Assembly: GCA_902611415.1 (NCBI GenBank)
Contig: CACLZM010000004.1
Span: forward strand, 71,628 to 125,181
Source of the DNA: an uncultured Alphaproteobacteria bacterium
GTDB lineage: Bacteria > Pseudomonadota > Alphaproteobacteria > HIMB59
Reading direction: 5' to 3'
Length of the DNA stretch: 53,554 nt
Shown here in pieces: positions 51,014-53,554 of this stretch. The notes below the pieces were generated by a model. It was not told the DNA's origin. It saw only the letters and a list, made by a program, of their open reading frames with translations, and did not search any database. A program made the position numbers and the translations under genes. Numbering within the stretch: the stretch's first letter is position 1; each line of letters opens with the position of its first letter.

Positions 51014-52518
51014 AGGTTTGTCTCGTTAAATGGGTCAGTAATCTCTTTAAGAATAAGAGGTGTTTTAATTTTTTCTAATCGGTGTTCATCAATCATCATT
51101 CCTCTATAAAATGTAATCACCCTGTCAGGAAGATATGTGATTTCTTGGATATCAGTAGAGGCAAAAATAATTGTAATTCCCCTTGCTGCTAATTCTCTCA
51201 TTCTTTGATATATCTCTGATTTAGCACCAACATCAACACCTCTTGTCGGCTCATTCACAAGCAATACATCGGGCTTAATTGAAAGCCATTTTCCTAATGC
51301 TACTTTTTGTTGATTTCCGCCACTTAAAAGACCTGACTCATCGTGCATTCTTTTGACATCAATTAAGAACTCTTTTGCTAAATTTTTGGAATAATTATCC
51401 TCAGAACTGCCAAAGTTAAAACCATATTTTGATATAGCACCAAGTGCTGGGGAGGTTAAATTCTCAAATATTGGACGTCCAAGAAAAAGACCATCTTTTT
51501 TTCTATCGGAGGAGCAATATGCAATTTTTTTCTTTATAGCATGACTTGGTGATTTTGGTAAAAAGGTTTCACCGTTCAAAGTGAGTGAACCTGATCTAGA
51601 TTGAAGTGCGCCTGCTATGGAGGCTAATACTTCACCTGCTCCACTACCAAGTTGCCCAGAGAGTCCAAGTATCTCTCCCTTGAAGGCTGAAAAACTAACC
51701 GGCTCTAAAACGCCATCAGGCCAAAGTTCTTTTACTTCTAATTTTGGATCATCACTTATATGGTCAGCTTTTGATGGGAACATATTTGCCAATTCTCTTC
51801 CAAGCATAATTTCAACTAGTTTATTTACATCAATATCTTTAGTTTCTTGAATACCTTGACTTACTCCATCTCTTAATATTGTTATTCTTTTTGTAATCTT
51901 AAAAATTTCGTCCAGTCTATGACTTACATATATTATTGATTTACCATTTGCTGCAAGACGCTCAACCATTTCTAAAATTCTTCGACTCTCTGCTTCACCC
52001 AACGCAGCTGTAGGCTCATCTAAAATTAAAATTTTTGCTTCTCTCGAAATTAATCTAGCTACTTCTACCAAATGTTGTTCACCAACAGATAATAAATTTA
52101 TTCTAGTAGTTGGGTCTACTTCAGTTAATCCAACTTCATCAAGATATGGGCGTGCCATCTTTGCCAATGTATTAAGAGTGGCAAATTTTTTTACTTTAGC
52201 TCCAGTAAGAAAAATATTTTCTGCAACTGACATATTAGGAATCAAGCTTAATTCTTGTTGAGCAATAGCTATGCCAGACTCCTCTGCTTGTGAAGGCGTT
52301 TCAAATTTTACTTCTTTACCATTGATTTGATAGCTGCCTTTAAAACCTGGGTCAAATCCACTTATAATTTTTACAAGAGTTGATTTTCCAGCTCCATTTT
52401 CTCCAACTAGTCCCATAATTTCACCCTCATTTATCTCAAAATTTGCCTCTTTTAGAGCCTGTATTGCACCAAAAGTCCTAGAAACTTTAGAAATTTTGAG
52501 AATTGGATTTGTGGACAT
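51010..52518 (-). CDS. ABC sugar transporter double ATPase, RbsA/MglA type
   Basis: A 502-aa cytoplasmic ATPase with two domains. Domain 1: Walker A GENGAGKST (39-47), Walker B ILILDEPTAALGEAE, His-loop IYVSHRLDEIF. Domain 2: degenerate Walker A (GQLGSGAGEV), signature LSGGNQQKVALGKWL and VNEPTRGVDVGAKSEIY. Length is standard. Unlike its counterpart at 25344 it has no tail. No good Shine-Dalgarno precedes the ATG, and the binding-protein hairpin lies 36 bases upstream, so it is expected to be made at much lower level than the binding protein. Confidence 0.93.
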   Translation of the reverse strand: MSTNPILKISKVSRTFGAIQALKEANFEINEGEIMGLVGENGAGKSTLVKIISGFDPGFKGSYQINGKEVKFETPSQAEESGIAIAQQELSLIPNMSVAENIFLTGAKVKKFATLNTLAKMARPYLDEVGLTEVDPTTRINLLSVGEQHLVEVARLISREAKILILDEPTAALGEAESRRILEMVERLAANGKSIIYVSHRLDEIFKITKRITILRDGVSQGIQETKDIDVNKLVEIMLGRELANMFPSKADHISDDPKLEVKELWPDGVLEPVSFSAFKGEILGLSGQLGSGAGEVLASIAGALQSRSGSLTLNGETFLPKSPSHAIKKKIAYCSSDRKKDGLFLGRPIFENLTSPALGAISKYGFNFGSSEDNYSKNLAKEFLIDVKRMHDESGLLSGGNQQKVALGKWLSIKPDVLLVNEPTRGVDVGAKSEIYQRMRELAARGITIIFASTDIQEITYLPDRVITFYRGMMIDEHRLEKIKTPLILKEITDPFNETNL

Positions 52519-52553
52519 ATTAAAAGAGATTGTACACCTTTTTTATTTATTAA

Positions 52554-52584
52554 CTACACACAGGGATGGTTCCCCTGTGTGTAG
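52554..52584 (-). terminator. Strong hairpin between binding protein and ATPase genes
   Basis: A perfect 12-bp stem: arms 52554-52565 (CTACACACAGGG) and 52573-52584, loop of 7. On the minus strand it starts 25 bases after the binding protein stop. No T-run follows (A/T mix), so it most probably stabilises the binding-protein mRNA and lets part of transcription through to the ATPase. Confidence 0.75.
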
Positions 52585-52608
52585 AAATTATTATGAAGAG
52601 ACTAAAGC

Positions 52609-53554
52609 TTAGTCCCAAGCACCTGAGCAAAGCTCGTTGATGCCATATAACTTACCATCAAAGCCTCTAAGTGCTGTGAAGTCCATAGTGGCACCAGTCA
52701 CTGAAGGGTTAGGCGTAAAGTTAATGTAGTTTGCTAGCTTACCGTTCTCCATGTACTCTTTAACAAGAGCTATAGCTAATTGACCTTCATGAAGAGGTGA
52801 TTGTAGAGTAGTACCAAATTGCTTTCCATCAGTAATCATCTGCTTATCACCGTTACACACAGTACCAACTGTGATGACAGCATCACTATCTACACTGCCA
52901 CTTTTGCCAGTACCTGCATACCAGTCAACATTATAACCAGCTTCTTCTAAAGCCTTAATACCACCAGTTAAGATCGCGTCGTCCATACCATATACAAAAT
53001 GAATTCCCTGATCTTTAACTTTAGCTATTAGCTTAGCTGCTCCTTTATAACCGTTAGCCTGTCCAAATCCCTCACCGATGTCACCGATAAGATTTAAGTC
53101 AGTTCCAGCGATAGCTTGTTTGAAAGCATTTATTGATAAGCCATATCCACCGTAAGAGTGAGGATATGATAATGCAATTACATTATATCCATCTCCACCA
53201 GCAGCTTGTTTCATCTTCATAGCTTTAACCATCATCTCACCTGCGTTATAAGCGCGAAGACTATCATCTGGTCCGGCATATCCAAAGATGAATGCTTTAT
53301 CTTGCTCATTAGGTAACTGATTGATTTTTAAAACTGGTACTCCAGTTTTAGCAAGCTTTCTCAACGAACCTAAACCTGCAACAGCATCAGGTGGCCACCA
53401 AATAAATACATCAGGTAGTGCGCCACTTGACAAGTATTGTTCTACTTGTTGGTTTTGCTCTGCTTGGTTATAGTTGTTTTCAAAAACAGTAATATCATAG
53501 CCATATTGCTCTGCTGTAGCTTTAATACCTTTAACGAACGCACCAACATAAGCC
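52609..53554 (-). CDS. Periplasmic sugar-binding protein of ABC importer (5' end cut by window)
   Basis: C-terminal roughly 315 residues of a type-1 periplasmic binding protein. The frame is open to the right edge: the codons upstream of 53433 read AYVGAFVKGIKATAEQYGYD, a typical first-helix region, so the TTG at 53433 is only an internal leucine. Landmarks: VEQYLSSGALPDVFIWWPPD, YPHSYGGYGLSINAFKQAI, KDQGIHFVYGMDDAILTGG and TTLQSPLHEGQLAI. It would serve the ATPase and permeases at 48939-52518. The signal peptide is outside the window. The ligand is probably a sugar or polyol, given the catabolic genes that follow. Confidence 0.92.
   Translation of the reverse strand, partial: AYVGAFVKGIKATAEQYGYDITVFENNYNQAEQNQQVEQYLSSGALPDVFIWWPPDAVAGLGSLRKLAKTGVPVLKINQLPNEQDKAFIFGYAGPDDSLRAYNAGEMMVKAMKMKQAAGGDGYNVIALSYPHSYGGYGLSINAFKQAIAGTDLNLIGDIGEGFGQANGYKGAAKLIAKVKDQGIHFVYGMDDAILTGGIKALEEAGYNVDWYAGTGKSGSVDSDAVITVGTVCNGDKQMITDGKQFGTTLQSPLHEGQLAIALVKEYMENGKLANYINFTPNPSVTGATMDFTALRGFDGKLYGINELCSGAWD

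Noticed and set aside
52609-53433. Right-edge binding protein as a complete 274-aa protein starting at 53433
   Set aside because: 53433 is a TTG inside an open frame that continues with typical binding-protein sequence to the window edge; the gene is truncated, not short.
1-53554. CRISPR arrays, tRNA/rRNA genes, IS elements, prophage
   Set aside because: No regularly spaced repeats, no tRNA-like cloverleaf with conserved TTCGA arm, no transposase, integrase or phage structural gene was seen in either strand.

Overview
The window is AT-rich and almost entirely coding, with many 0-25 bp gaps and stop/start overlaps. It has the look of a streamlined marine bacterium. A proteorhodopsin-family gene, many periplasmic-binding-protein ABC transporters, one-copy catabolic operons and no recognisable transcription regulator all suggest a surface-ocean alphaproteobacterium (SAR11-, HIMB59/AEGEAN-169- or SAR116-like). 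That is inference; no rRNA or other marker gene is present to settle it. I saw no tRNA, rRNA, IS element, prophage or CRISPR array, and no gene-free stretch over 300 bp.

Layout. (1) 1-4520: a MalF/UgpA-type sugar transporter (binding protein and truncated permease, minus) divergent from a TIM-barrel isomerase and a Gfo/Idh/MocA dehydrogenase. (2) 4517-17943, minus: a roughly 13.4-kb directon, in transcription order rhodopsin, YqiK-like flotillin, SCP2-like protein, alpha/beta hydrolase, sodium:solute symporter, both subunits of an N,N-dimethylformamidase-like amidohydrolase, a small unknown protein, cupin, metallo-beta-lactamase-fold hydrolase, xylose isomerase, HAD phosphatase and aldo/keto reductase. 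(3) 18067-30200: a divergent unit that reads as uptake plus ATP/biotin-dependent opening of an amide-, lactam- or urea-like compound. Minus strand: LamB/YcsF (PxpA), biotin carboxylase, two unusually long RbsC-type permeases. Plus strand: binding protein, double ATPase, KipI-like and KipA-like subunits, a free biotin carrier domain and a GST. (4) 30244-32667: small secreted or unknown proteins and an orphan ParA ATPase. (5) 32797-38294, plus: iron-type alcohol dehydrogenase and a Gld-like ABC-2 export module. (6) 38295-53554, minus: a carbohydrate catabolic directon with an RbsABC-type transporter (two permeases), SDR, M24-family enzyme, E1 alpha/beta of a 2-oxoacid-dehydrogenase-type complex with a free-standing lipoyl domain, succinate-semialdehyde-type dehydrogenase, Gfo/Idh dehydrogenase, IolC-like kinase, IolB, class II aldolase and GalM. 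It resembles a partial or rewired myo-inositol pathway.

The two parts most worth attention are the rhodopsin, whose helix-C motif reads D-N-I instead of the proton-pump D-T-E and which sits directly upstream of a flotillin-like gene, and the adjoining amide/lactam island, in which a urea-carboxylase-like enzyme split over four polypeptides is paired with PxpA and its own transporter, next to a dimethylformamidase-like operon. All three substrate-binding-protein genes are followed by a hairpin, probably to raise their mRNA level above that of the membrane and ATPase genes.
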